A DNA stretch of 64,000 nucleotides from CALBPI01 sp039033995 (lineage in GTDB: Bacteria > Pseudomonadota > Gammaproteobacteria > Steroidobacterales > Woeseiaceae), in the NCBI GenBank assembly GCA_039033995.1, contig JBCCBP010000001.1, forward strand, positions 1-64,000, in the 5' to 3' direction. The notes under the pieces are model-generated. The model was given only the letters and a program-made list of their open reading frames with translations. It made no database searches and was not told the DNA's origin. This document shows, piece by piece, positions 15,709-23,884 of the stretch; the first letter of the stretch is position 1, and every line of letters starts with the position of its first letter. Position numbers and translations under genes: made by a program.

Positions 15709-16155
15709 CGCATTCCGGCAAGCCTCTAGGTCTTTTGGCACCAATGGATTCCCCCATCCATCGTCAACCTCGTACTGTCTTAGCTTGACGAAGTCATAGT
15801 AAGCGAGAGGCATATCCGACAGCTGCATCGCGTTCTCTAGATAGCCTCTGACCTCGTGCGGATTGAATGCTCCGTAGAGTTGCGAAGCGCTGATCTCCCG
15901 AACAGACTCAATAAGCTCGTGCATGGACGCCACTGGCTCCATATCGTCCGGGAGCGGGTCTCCCATACCCGTCACTATCAGGGCACCGCCACGACTATCC
16001 CAACTAACAATGTCCTCCGCAGTCAACAGCTCTGAGAGATAGGCAACAAAGGCAGTAAGTCGGGAATCTACAAGACCCTGTGTTGCCGCCAACTTCAGCA
16101 AACAATGAGTGCCAATCCAGGTAGCAACTCTAATGTTCGAAGGCAGCTGTTCCAT
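15703..16155 (-). CDS. Cassette gene: hypothetical soluble protein
   Basis: 150 residues, no signal peptide or membrane segment, largely helical with an internal GGALIVTGMGDPLPDD loop. The C-terminus contains LRQYEVDDGWGNPLVP. No family recognised. Stop codon overlaps the attC core. Confidence 0.5.
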   Translation of the reverse strand: MEQLPSNIRVATWIGTHCLLKLAATQGLVDSRLTAFVAYLSELLTAEDIVSWDSRGGALIVTGMGDPLPDDMEPVASMHELIESVREISASQLYGAFNPHEVRGYLENAMQLSDMPLAYYDFVKLRQYEVDDGWGNPLVPKDLEACRNAA

Positions 16156-16159
16156 TGCG

Positions 16160-16261
16160 GTCTAACGCCTAAGCTCAGCTGCGCATTTGACGCAGCGAGT
16201 GGATTGCGACAGCAAACCACGAGCTGTGTCCATCAGCGTCAGCTGCAGTGACTTGTTAGGT
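16160..16261 (-). repeat. attC site, common type
   Basis: Common-type attC, rightmost in the array. GTCTAAC and GTTAGGT core ends; GAGCTGTGTCC in place of GAGCTGAGTCC. Confidence 0.92.
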
Positions 16262-16294
16262 AGCGTCATTCTTCTTCCAGATACGATTGAGTTC

Positions 16295-16612
16295 TCACAG
16301 ATCATGAACTACTAGTATTGAGTTTCTACCAGGATATAGCTCCCGAAGTCCGTTCGCTAATTCTGCTATTCCTTCGCCTCGTGGCGGGCTCCAGTAGATA
16401 CTTACTATCTCGCCAGCGACAACCAAATGACAGCCATTTTGATCTAGTGTGATCTCGGATACGATGTCTAGGCCAGAGTTCTTTTGGTCGTTCCATTCAA
16501 AGTGTATTGGCCCGTCGCCGTCAAATTGCCAGAGGATGTAATCGTTCTCTGCATTCGACGCGCCCACAACAGTGATCCCATCGATGGTCTTGTTGACGTA
16601 AGAAGTACGCAC
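16295..16612 (-). CDS. Cassette gene: hypothetical protein, first in array
   Basis: 105 residues, soluble, beta-rich at the N-terminus (KTIDGITVVGASNAENDYI) and a helix near the end (GIAELANGLRELYPG). No family recognised. It is the first cassette in reading direction. The start ATG is immediately inside the GTTAGAT core at 16616-16622, so in a functional integron it would be the most recently inserted and most strongly expressed gene. Confidence 0.5.
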   Translation of the reverse strand: MRTSYVNKTIDGITVVGASNAENDYILWQFDGDGPIHFEWNDQKNSGLDIVSEITLDQNGCHLVVAGEIVSIYWSPPRGEGIAELANGLRELYPGRNSILVVHDL

Positions 16613-16615
16613 GCT

Positions 16616-16622
16616 ATCTAAC
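16616..16622 (-). other. Terminal core site, possible attI remnant
   Basis: The minus strand reads GTTAGAT directly upstream of the first cassette, with no attC arms to its right. In an intact integron this position is the attI recombination point. The 16623-16943 stretch to its right holds no integrase reading frame in either direction, so this is either an attI left after integrase loss or a junction made by rearrangement. Confidence 0.55.
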
Positions 16623-16943
16623 TGCTAATTCTACTGAACGTGCTTTGTATGCATGTTCGATAGAACTCCGGTTGGTCGAGTCTTTGCATTAGCAGATAAC
16701 CTCCTCATTCCTTTGAATAACCGCGTTGGTCAGTCGGTAGCGCACATGCGTGAATTGCTGCGCGTGCTGTTGAACTCCATTCGTTGTAACCAGCATAGCA
16801 ATGAGGCCGGCTGAGTTCTAGGCGATTGAAAATGCCAGCATTTTGCCGAAGTGCCGAACGCTCTAACGGTGTTCAGCAGCGCGTTCGTTTGAACTACGGC
16901 AAAACCCAGCAAAGAGCTAGCCGAAAGCGCATCGAGGAGCCGA
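16623..16943. other. Intergenic region between cassette array and trmL
   Basis: About 320 bases with no supported gene. Where an integrase and cassette promoter would be expected I see only short frames without tyrosine-recombinase motifs (no R...HxLR...Y pattern). A segment near 16727-16750 looks slightly like a tRNA D-arm but does not extend to a cloverleaf. Confidence 0.5.
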
Positions 16944-17429
16944 CTAGTCCAACCTCAGTTTCGCATCTCGCGCATCCGCGAAATCACATTGCCGCCACGC
17001 CTCATAAACCACCACCGAAACACTGTTCGACAGGTTCAGGCTGCGGCTGCCTTCCTTCATGGGGATCGTCAGCAGACGCTCGTCAGCAAAGTCATCGAGC
17101 ACATCCCGCGGCAGGCCGCGCGTTTCCGGCCCGAACAGCACCACGTCGCCCGGCGCGAAGCGGGTATCGCTATACGGGGTTTTAACTTTGCTCGACAACG
17201 CGAACCAGCGTTTTGCTGTCAGCTCAGCCTTGCAGGCGGCCAGATTCGGCCATACTTTCACATCGGCCATATCGCGATAGTCGAGCCCGGCACGGCGCAG
17301 GCGTTTTTCGTCCAGCGAAAAGCCCAGCGGTTCGATAAGATGTAGCCGCGAGCCGGTGTTGGCGCACAGGCGCATGACATTCCCCGTATTCGGCGGAATT
17401 TCTGGCTCAAACAACACAATGTCAAACAT
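16944..17429 (-). CDS. trmL: tRNA (cytidine(34)-2'-O)-methyltransferase
   Basis: 161 residues, full length for the SPOUT-class TrmL. It has the N-terminal EPEIPPNTGNVMRLCANTG motif, GPETRGLP, and the C-terminal knot segment RSLNLSNSVSVVVYEA that binds S-adenosylmethionine. It methylates the wobble ribose of tRNA-Leu species. In enterics trmL lies beside cysE and gpsA; here the accessory region and cassette array fill that gap. Confidence 0.95.
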   Translation of the reverse strand: MFDIVLFEPEIPPNTGNVMRLCANTGSRLHLIEPLGFSLDEKRLRRAGLDYRDMADVKVWPNLAACKAELTAKRWFALSSKVKTPYSDTRFAPGDVVLFGPETRGLPRDVLDDFADERLLTIPMKEGSRSLNLSNSVSVVVYEAWRQCDFADARDAKLRLD

Positions 17430-17475
17430 GTCAGCGTATCGCCCCCGGGCGCAGGCTGGTTAGTCAGGAATCGCT

Positions 17476-18438
17476 ATGGTCGCGTCGCCCGCAGATCTTA
17501 CACCACACACACTGGATCCACGTATCGCCGTCGATTTTTGCGGCCTCAAGATGGCCTCGCCGATCGTGTTGCTGTCCGGTTGCGTCGGGTTCGGCGAGGA
17601 ATATACGCGCGTGGTCGGGTTCGAGAACACGCATGTCGGTGGCATCGCATTGAAAGGCACGACGTTGGAGCCGCGGCTTGGCAACGCACCGCATCGCGTT
17701 TACGAAACGCCGATGGGCATGCTTAATGCCATCGGCCTGCAGAACCCGGGCGTGGATGTCGTTGTCGACAATATTCTGCCAACGCTCGACTTCGAAGAGA
17801 CACGCTTCATCGCCAACGTCTGCGGCTCGACGGTCGAGGACTACGCCGAGACCACCAAGCGCTTCGACGACTCGCCGATCGATGCCATCGAGATCAACAT
17901 CTCGTGCCCGAACATCAAAGAGGGCGGTGTCGCGTTTGGGAACGACCCCGATATGTCAGCCCGCGTCGTCGCCGCTTGCCGCAAGAACACCAGCAAACCG
18001 ATCATCACGAAGCTGTCGCCCAACCAGACGGACATCCGCGAAAGCGCACGCCGCTGCATCGAGGCCGGCAGCGATGCACTCGCAGTGATCAACACCGTGA
18101 TGGGCATGGCGATCGACGTCGAAAAACGCAAGCCGGTCATCGGCAACATTCAGGGCGGTTTATCCGGCCCGGCCATCAAGCCGATCGCACTACTAAAAGT
18201 GCATCAGGTTTACGACGTCGCGAAGAAACATGACATTCCGATCATCGGCCAGGGCGGTATCCACACCGTCACCGACGCCATCGAGTTCCTGGTCGCCGGC
18301 GCTACCACTGTCGGCATCGGCACAGCGCTGTTCTACGACCCGCTGGTGTGCCGCAAGATCAACGACGGCATCGCGGACTATCTGGAGCGCCACCAACTGC
18401 CCGACATCCAGGCATTGATTGGCAGCCTCCAGACCTAA
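17476..18438 (+). CDS. pyrD: Dihydroorotate dehydrogenase, class 1B type (PyrDB)
   Basis: 320 residues. The NISCPNIKEGGVAFG segment has the catalytic cysteine of class 1 enzymes (class 2 has serine), and the KLSPNQTDI, GGLSGPAIKP and IGQGGIHTVTDAIEF blocks fit the NAD-dependent class 1B catalytic subunit found in Gram-positive bacteria. It oxidises dihydroorotate to orotate with FMN. Class 1B normally needs the iron-sulfur subunit PyrK for electron transfer, and no pyrK is nearby. Most gammaproteobacteria use class 2 PyrD instead. AGGAA precedes the ATG. A related dihydropyrimidine dehydrogenase-like role is possible but less likely. Confidence 0.8.
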   Translation: MVASPADLTPHTLDPRIAVDFCGLKMASPIVLLSGCVGFGEEYTRVVGFENTHVGGIALKGTTLEPRLGNAPHRVYETPMGMLNAIGLQNPGVDVVVDNILPTLDFEETRFIANVCGSTVEDYAETTKRFDDSPIDAIEINISCPNIKEGGVAFGNDPDMSARVVAACRKNTSKPIITKLSPNQTDIRESARRCIEAGSDALAVINTVMGMAIDVEKRKPVIGNIQGGLSGPAIKPIALLKVHQVYDVAKKHDIPIIGQGGIHTVTDAIEFLVAGATTVGIGTALFYDPLVCRKINDGIADYLERHQLPDIQALIGSLQT

Positions 18439-18447
18439 GCCAGTCGA

Positions 18448-19068
18448 TTACAAGCCAGCGGCCTGCAGAATCGCATCACCCTCGAGCCGCGTTGTGTAAT
18501 CCGGGTTCGCGTGCATGAACGCGATCGTGCCATCGGTATCGATCAGATACACCGCCGGCACCGGCAGTTCATGGTGATCAAAACCGGAAGCCGCTTCCAG
18601 ATCGATACCGTAGCCTTTGTACTTCTCGTACGTCTCGTCATCCACACGGAACGCGACACCAAACGCACGCGCCGCATTCATCGCCGCATCCGACACCAGC
18701 GTGTAGTCGATCTCGGAGTCTTTCAGGCTGCTATACAACAGCTCGGGCTTGTCGGCCGACAGGAACAACACGTCGATATCCTCTGCGCGCAGCGCCGGCA
18801 CGACTTCCTGCAGCGCCTGCAGATGACGGTTGCAATACGGGCACCAGCCGCCGCGGTAGAAAATCAGCAACTGCCGACGCTCGAGCGCATCCGGTGAAAA
18901 CTCAAAAGCGGTGCCGTCGGCATTGCGTGCGGTAAAGCTCGGTGCGGTCTCGCCTTGCGGCACAGGTCGCACGGTTTCAGCGCTATCGGCCGCTGTCGGC
19001 GAAGCGAAAGCACTCGGCACAGCGAGCAGCAGTGCGAGGGTCAGGGTGGCGAGTCGAGCGATTGGCAT
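18448..19068 (-). CDS. Exported peroxiredoxin-like (AhpC/TSA) protein
   Basis: 206 residues from ATG 19068 (AAGGAA upstream); the open frame continues further upstream without support. Signal peptide (LATLTLALLLAVPSAFA), then a thioredoxin-fold domain with FYRGGWCPYCNRHL, a CxxC in the peroxiredoxin-like position, and VPAVYLIDTDGTI near the end. Likely a periplasmic thiol-dependent peroxidase or disulfide reductase. It converges on the pyrD gene with only nine bases between stops. Confidence 0.8.
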   Translation of the reverse strand: MPIARLATLTLALLLAVPSAFASPTAADSAETVRPVPQGETAPSFTARNADGTAFEFSPDALERRQLLIFYRGGWCPYCNRHLQALQEVVPALRAEDIDVLFLSADKPELLYSSLKDSEIDYTLVSDAAMNAARAFGVAFRVDDETYEKYKGYGIDLEAASGFDHHELPVPAVYLIDTDGTIAFMHANPDYTTRLEGDAILQAAGL

Positions 19069-19152
19069 GACGGGTTCCTTTAATACGAGTCTGCGCTCTT
19101 GCGCAGGCAAATGATTACGCTGCCAAACGAGACCGGTGGAACACCGCAACTA

Positions 19153-20553
19153 TTACAGATCGATGCTGAGCTGTGCGATTTTTCGAGTCAGCGTGTTGCG
19201 GCCCCAGCCTAACAGGCGCGCGGCCTCGCCGCGTTGGCCAGCCGTCTTCCGAAGCGCGGCCAGAATCAGGGTCTTTTCAAACGCGGGTAAGGCCTCGTTC
19301 AGCAATGGCGTCGTGCCGCCCTGCGCCAGCACATCGTCGGCCCAGCGCTCGAGGTCACGCACCCAGCGTTTCGCGAAATCTTCCGGCCGCTGGCTACTAC
19401 CGATTTCGGCCAGCACATCGTCCACGGTGATGGAGCTACCCGGCGCGGTCACCGTCAGACGTCGGCATAGGTTCACGAGCTGACGCACGTTACCGGGCCA
19501 TGAAAAACTCATGAGATGCTGCAGCGCCGCCTGGTCGATGCGTTTCACCTCAACTTCGAGCTCGTCGGCGGCGCGCGCCAGATAGTGGCTCACCAGAATC
19601 GGTACATCATCGGCACGCTCGCGCAACGGTGGCGTCTCAACACGCATCACGTTCAGACGATGGAACAGATCCTCACGAAACTCGCCCGCTTTGACCGCCG
19701 CCGACAAGTCGCGATGCGTCGCGGCAATGACCCGCACATTCACCTGAATCGGTGACTGACCACCTACGCGATAGAACTCGCCTTCCGCCAGCACACGCAG
19801 CAATCGTGTTTGCAACGACGCCGGCATATCGCCGATCTCGTCGAGGAACAAGGTACCGCCGTCGGCTTGTTCGAAGCGCCCGGTGCGACGCGCATCCGCG
19901 CCCGTGAACGCACCGCGCTCGTGACCAAACAACTCCGACTCCAACAACTCGGAGGGAATTGCCGATGTGTTCAGCGCAATGAATGGCTGAGCAGCCCGTG
20001 GGCTGTTGCGATGCAAAGCACGCGCGACGAGCTCTTTGCCCGTGCCGGATTCACCGGTGATCAACACCGTCATGCTGGATCGCGCGAGGCGGCCGATCGA
20101 ACGGAACACCTGCTGCATCGCCGGTGCCTGGCCGATCAACTCCGGCATCGGCGTATCGTCGGCCGGCGCTTGCGTTGGCTGCCCGGTGCCGCGCGCGCGG
20201 CGTACCAACGCGATCAGCTCATCGATATCGAACGGCTTCGGCAGATACTCGAAAGCACCGCCCTGATACGCGGACACCGCGCTATCCAGATCGGAGTGCG
20301 CGGTCACGACAATCACCGGCAAATCGGGATGCGATTCCTGCAGGCGTGACAACAACGCAAAGCCATCCATGCCGGGCATGCGAATATCGGTGATCACAAC
20401 ATCGGGTGTGCCGGTCGCCAGCGCCGACAAAAAACTCGATGCGTCTTCAAACGAGCGCGATTTGACCGACGCCTGACGCAACGCCTGGTCGACCACCCAG
20501 CGCACCGACTCGTCGTCATCGACGACCCAAACCTGTCCGGCGTGATCACTCAT
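19153..20553 (-). CDS. glnG: Nitrogen regulation response regulator NtrC
   Basis: 466 residues. The receiver domain (about 1-120) has the phospho-acceptor in ITDIRMPGMDG. The sigma-54 AAA+ domain follows with Walker A GESGTGKE, the sigma-54-contacting loop ERGAFTGA and Walker B GGTLFLDEIGD. The C-terminal Fis-type helix-turn-helix (RGEAARLLGWGRNTLTRKI) ends it. Start chosen at ATG 20553 because a longer frame would duplicate the end of ntrB. It overlaps the ntrB stop by eight bases. It activates sigma-54 promoters when phosphorylated by NtrB, very likely including the glnA promoter at 23776-23791. Confidence 0.95.
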   Translation of the reverse strand: MSDHAGQVWVVDDDESVRWVVDQALRQASVKSRSFEDASSFLSALATGTPDVVITDIRMPGMDGFALLSRLQESHPDLPVIVVTAHSDLDSAVSAYQGGAFEYLPKPFDIDELIALVRRARGTGQPTQAPADDTPMPELIGQAPAMQQVFRSIGRLARSSMTVLITGESGTGKELVARALHRNSPRAAQPFIALNTSAIPSELLESELFGHERGAFTGADARRTGRFEQADGGTLFLDEIGDMPASLQTRLLRVLAEGEFYRVGGQSPIQVNVRVIAATHRDLSAAVKAGEFREDLFHRLNVMRVETPPLRERADDVPILVSHYLARAADELEVEVKRIDQAALQHLMSFSWPGNVRQLVNLCRRLTVTAPGSSITVDDVLAEIGSSQRPEDFAKRWVRDLERWADDVLAQGGTTPLLNEALPAFEKTLILAALRKTAGQRGEAARLLGWGRNTLTRKIAQLSIDL

Positions 20554-21583
20554 AATCGACCGGGAGCCGTATCTGGAAGTTGGTGTAACCTGGTTCGCTC
20601 GCGAATTCGATAAGACCGTCATGTCGGTTGATTAGCTCCTGCGAGATAGACAGACCGATACCGGTACCATCCGCCTTGCTTGTTACAAGTGGGTAGAAAA
20701 GAGAGTCGTGCAGATCCGGATCGATGCCGGGACCGGTATCGATAATCTCGATGCTGGCGATCAGCCGGATCGGTTTGCCGCCAATGTTATCGTTGATCAA
20801 TGCACGTGTGCGGATGGTGATCGTGCCGTAGCCATCGGCGTGCGATTTAATCGCAGCGATCGCATTGCGCACGATGTTCAACACCGCCTGCACGATCTGA
20901 TCACGATCAACATTAATCGACGGCAAACTCGGGTCATAGTCGCGTCGCCACTCGAGCAACGCGTCGGTATCCGGCATCGTGATCTGCAGCACATGCTCGA
21001 GCACATCATGAATATTGACGAGCATCTTTTTGGACATGCCGCCCGGGCCGAGTAGCTCATCGACTAACGATGCGAGACGATCCGCTTCGCGAATGATGAC
21101 GTCGGTATAGGCTTTTTGATCACTGTCCGCGAGCTGGCGCTGCAGCAACTGAGCCGCACCGCGCAGACCACCGAGCGGGTTCTTGATTTCATGCGCCATC
21201 TGGCGCGTGATCTTGCGTGCGATCTCACGTTGCGTACGCAGCCGTTGATGCTTATTAATACGCCGGCGCGATGTGACATCGGTGACTTCCAGCAGCAGGC
21301 CTTCATCGTCCGGATGCTGTGCGACGCGACAGTCGAGTAACAGGTTGGTGCCGAGACCGTTCGTCTGCGTCAGCTCCAGCTCTTCGGCAAAGCGATCATC
21401 CTGTTGCTGACAACGAATGAGCAGCTCGTGGAAATCCTGGGGCTGTTGAAAAAAACGTTGCAGCGATTTGCCGCGAATGTGTGCGCGTGCAACGCCGAAA
21501 ATTTGTTCGGCGGCGGCGTTCATCGTCACGACAGCGCGGTTGGTGTCGAGCAACACCACGCCGGTTGTTAGTTGTTCAATCAC
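20546..21583 (-). CDS. glnL: Nitrogen regulation sensor kinase NtrB
   Basis: About 345 residues from GTG 21583, which has AGGG eight bases upstream; the longer frame would run through the DUF4124 gene. A PAS domain (about 1-115) precedes the dimerisation helix with the phosphorylated histidine (RQMAHEIKNPLGGLRGAA) and the HATPase domain with N box (VLNIVRNAIAAI), G1 (DTGPGI) and G2 (GTGIGLS). It is a soluble cytoplasmic kinase/phosphatase for NtrC, controlled by PII protein. It forms the standard glnA-ntrB-ntrC order, with one extra gene between glnA and ntrB. Confidence 0.94.
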   Translation of the reverse strand: MIEQLTTGVVLLDTNRAVVTMNAAAEQIFGVARAHIRGKSLQRFFQQPQDFHELLIRCQQQDDRFAEELELTQTNGLGTNLLLDCRVAQHPDDEGLLLEVTDVTSRRRINKHQRLRTQREIARKITRQMAHEIKNPLGGLRGAAQLLQRQLADSDQKAYTDVIIREADRLASLVDELLGPGGMSKKMLVNIHDVLEHVLQITMPDTDALLEWRRDYDPSLPSINVDRDQIVQAVLNIVRNAIAAIKSHADGYGTITIRTRALINDNIGGKPIRLIASIEIIDTGPGIDPDLHDSLFYPLVTSKADGTGIGLSISQELINRHDGLIEFASEPGYTNFQIRLPVDYE

Positions 21584-21609
21584 AGGATCGCCCTGCGCGG
21601 CTGCCGCGG

Positions 21610-22182
21610 TTAGTTGCGGATCGACGCCTGTTGCACGTAGAACAGTCGCTCCGGACTGCGGAACACGACGGTGCCCGACGCGTTGATCACCTCGACCTCC
21701 AGCCGATGTTCCCCGCGATACACCGGCGACAGCACCGCTGTCGTCAGTTCCTGCGGCTCGCCGATCGGCTGACCATCCAGTTTGAAGCGAATCTGATGAC
21801 CCTCCGCCAGTGCCGGAATCACTCGGACGTCCACCGGTAAGCGCGTCGCTATGTTCCATATGACTTGCTGCTCGGTGGGACGACTGATAATGACCTGCTC
21901 GTAGATGACCTGGTTGCGTTGATCGAGGCCAAGCACCTCCGTGGTTGGTGGTGTCGCTGGGGTCGAATTGCGTGGCGTGGTGGTCGCGCGTCGCTGCACA
22001 GATGGGCCGCGGTAAACCGTGGCTCGCGGTACATCGACTTCAGTGGCATCTTTAGCATCGTCGGGCGGCGGCTGGTCGGAGTAATGGACCACGCCGTCAC
22101 TGTCGACCCAGCGATAGACCTGCTGCGCGTCTGCAGCGGCCGATAGCAGGAGCCCAATGAGCAAAATCGATAGTAATCGCAT
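21610..22182 (-). CDS. Exported DUF4124-domain protein
   Basis: 190 residues from ATG 22182. Signal peptide (LLSILLIGLLLSAAADA), then a DUF4124 domain (VYRWVDSDGVVHYSDQPPPD), a Thr/Pro-rich linker and a C-terminal beta-sandwich-like domain (GEHRLEVEVINASGTVVF). DUF4124 proteins are common in gammaproteobacteria beside glnA/ntrBC; the function is not established. Located between glnA and ntrB in the same direction, so transcribed with them at least in part. Confidence 0.85.
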   Translation of the reverse strand: MRLLSILLIGLLLSAAADAQQVYRWVDSDGVVHYSDQPPPDDAKDATEVDVPRATVYRGPSVQRRATTTPRNSTPATPPTTEVLGLDQRNQVIYEQVIISRPTEQQVIWNIATRLPVDVRVIPALAEGHQIRFKLDGQPIGEPQELTTAVLSPVYRGEHRLEVEVINASGTVVFRSPERLFYVQQASIRN

Positions 22183-22212
22183 GGTCTTAGCATAGCGCGG
22201 CCGCCTGGGCAC

Positions 22213-22243
22213 GGCCAGCACCTGCGTCACACAAGTGCTGGCC
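22213..22243 (-). other. Perfect 9-bp inverted repeat between glnA and DUF4124 gene
   Basis: GGCCAGCAC and GTGCTGGCC are separated by 13 bases. In the minus direction no T-run follows, so it is not a classic terminator. A hairpin here could protect the glnA message 3' end and lower expression of the downstream ntrB-ntrC genes, as seen at other glnA operons (inference). Confidence 0.6.
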
Positions 22244-22254
22244 AATACCGATTT

Positions 22255-23664
22255 TTACAGGCTGTAGTACATGTCGAACTCGATCGGATGGGTGGTCATG
22301 CGCAGACGCGTGACTTCTTCCATCTTCAGGTCCAGATAACCTTCGATCAGATCCGCCGTGAAGACATCGCCAGCCAGCAGGAACTCGTGGTCCGCTTTCA
22401 GCGCGTTCAGTGCCTCTTCGAGGGAGAAGGCGACATGATCGAGCTTGGCTTCCTCTTCCGGCGGCAGATCGTAAAGATCTTTATCCGACGGATCGCCTGG
22501 GTGGATCTTGTTCTTGATGCCGTCGAGGCCAGCCATCAACATCGCGGTGAATGCGAAGTAAGGGTTGGCCATCGAGTCACCGAAACGCACTTCGATGCGG
22601 CGACCTTTCGGGTTGGAGATAAACGGAATCCGAATCGACGCCGAGCGGTTACGCGCGGAGTAGGCAAGGATGGTCGGCGCTTCGAAACCGGGGACCAGAC
22701 GCTTGTAGCTGTTGGTTGCCGGGTTAGCGAACGCGTTGATCGCCTTGGCGTGCTTGATGATCCCGCCGATGTAGTACAACGCGGTCTCGGACAAACCACC
22801 GTAGCCGTCGCCGGTGAACAGGTTCTTGCCGTCTTTCGACAGTGATTGGTGAACGTGCATGCCGTTACCGTTGTCGCCAACGAGCGGCTTCGGCATGAAC
22901 GTTGCCGTCTTGCCGTAGCTGTGCGCGACGTTGTGCACGACATATTTCAGGATCTGCACTTCGTCGGCTTTTTTCGTCAACGTGTTGAACTTAGCACCGA
23001 TCTCGCACTGTCCCGCCGTGGCGACCTCGTGGTGATGGACTTCGGTTTCGATGCCCATTTCCTCCAACGCGAGACACATCGCGCCACGCAGGTCATGCAG
23101 CGAATCGACCGGCGGTACTGGGAAATAGCCGCCTTTCATGCCCGGGCGGTGACCGTAGTTGCCACCGTCCATTTCAGCGCCGGAGTTCCAGCAGCCTTCG
23201 ACGGAGTTAATCTTGTAGAACGCTTCGTTGATGCTGTCGCCGAAACGCACGTCATCGAATACGAAGAATTCGTTCTCGGGGCCAAAATACGCTTCGTCAG
23301 CGATACCGGACGACTTCAAATAGTCCTCGGCGCGCTTCGACAAAGAACGCGGGTCGCGTCCGTAGCCTTGCATCGTGGCCGGCTCGATCACATCGCAACG
23401 CAGGTTGACGGTGGTTTCCTCGGCGAACACATCGACGACAGCGGTGCCGGTGTCTGGCATCAGAATCATGTCCGACTCATTAATACCCTTCCAACCGGCG
23501 ATCGAAGAGCCGTCAAACATCTTGCCCTCTTCAAACAGGTCTTCGTCGATGGTGTGAGCGGGCACCGTGACGTGTTGTTCCTTACCTTTGGTATCGGTAA
23601 AGCGGAAGTCGACGAACTTGGCGTCGCTTTCCTTTAATAGTTTCAGTACATCAGCGCTACTCAT
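22255..23664 (-). CDS. glnA: Glutamine synthetase type I
   Basis: 469 residues, full length for GS-I. It has the FDGSSIAGWKGINESDM substrate motif, NGNGMHVHQS, and the adenylylation segment KDLYDLPPEE with the modifiable tyrosine, so ammonium assimilation here is probably controlled by GlnE adenylylation. It catalyses ATP-dependent glutamine formation from glutamate and ammonium. The upstream region has a sigma-54 promoter and NtrC sites. Ribosome binding site AGGAAAGG lies just before the ATG. Confidence 0.97.
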   Translation of the reverse strand: MSSADVLKLLKESDAKFVDFRFTDTKGKEQHVTVPAHTIDEDLFEEGKMFDGSSIAGWKGINESDMILMPDTGTAVVDVFAEETTVNLRCDVIEPATMQGYGRDPRSLSKRAEDYLKSSGIADEAYFGPENEFFVFDDVRFGDSINEAFYKINSVEGCWNSGAEMDGGNYGHRPGMKGGYFPVPPVDSLHDLRGAMCLALEEMGIETEVHHHEVATAGQCEIGAKFNTLTKKADEVQILKYVVHNVAHSYGKTATFMPKPLVGDNGNGMHVHQSLSKDGKNLFTGDGYGGLSETALYYIGGIIKHAKAINAFANPATNSYKRLVPGFEAPTILAYSARNRSASIRIPFISNPKGRRIEVRFGDSMANPYFAFTAMLMAGLDGIKNKIHPGDPSDKDLYDLPPEEEAKLDHVAFSLEEALNALKADHEFLLAGDVFTADLIEGYLDLKMEEVTRLRMTTHPIEFDMYYSL

Positions 23665-23775
23665 TCCTTTCCTCCAGTTGGATGCGTTTGCAAAATTGCG
23701 GTGTCGCAGGCGTCATGGTCGGTCTGCAGCCTGCGCTGCGCCAACCATGCATGCTCTTCGATTTCCCCACAACAG

Positions 23776-23791
23776 TGCATGATATGTGCCA
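23776..23791 (-). promoter_or_regulatory. Sigma-54 promoter of glnA
   Basis: The minus strand reads TGGCACATATCATGCA: GG at -24, GC at -12, ten bases between, close to the TGGCAC-N5-TTGCA consensus. Predicted start of transcription is near 23765, about 100 bases before the glnA ATG. It agrees with the two upstream NtrC-type sites. Confidence 0.8.
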
Positions 23792-23853
23792 GTCGATGCA
23801 CTCTTCTAAGTCGCTGAAAAATCGTGGATAATGGTTTCGCACGTCAGCGCTTT

Positions 23854-23870
23854 TGCACAAATCTGGCCCA
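23854..23870. promoter_or_regulatory. NtrC-type binding site, proximal
   Basis: TGCACAAATCTGGCCCA fits TGCACCA-N3-TGGTGCA with mismatches mainly in the right half. Centre about 97 bases upstream of the predicted glnA start. The weaker of the two sites. Confidence 0.6.
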
Positions 23871-23884
23871 GATCTGACAGCGTT

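Larger units (their letters stand above)
9205..16622 (-). mobile_element. Integron cassette array without integrase (CALIN)
   Basis: Thirteen complete attC sites of about 100 bp, plus one truncated site, alternate with single genes all read on the minus strand. Each attC, read on the minus strand, starts with an RYYYAAC core and ends with TTAGGCGTTA or a close form. Ten are nearly identical and three are divergent but keep the same ends. The right edge is a lone GTTAGAT core at 16616-16622, where attI would be expected. No integron integrase (tyrosine recombinase) is visible in the window. The array sits between gpsA and trmL. The spacing (0.3-1 kb of gene between sites) is that of gene cassettes, not CRISPR. 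Confidence 0.93.

Noticed and set aside
9812..16261. Repeated ~100-bp elements considered as a CRISPR array
   Set aside because: The units are long, lie between gene-length intervals of variable size and carry attC core ends; there are no short spacers or cas genes.
16727..16800. tRNA-like D-arm pattern before the array
   Set aside because: Only a D-arm-like stretch is present; no anticodon arm or T-arm can be folded.
16623..16943. Decayed integron integrase
   Set aside because: No frame in either direction shows the tyrosine-recombinase residues; nothing aligns by eye.
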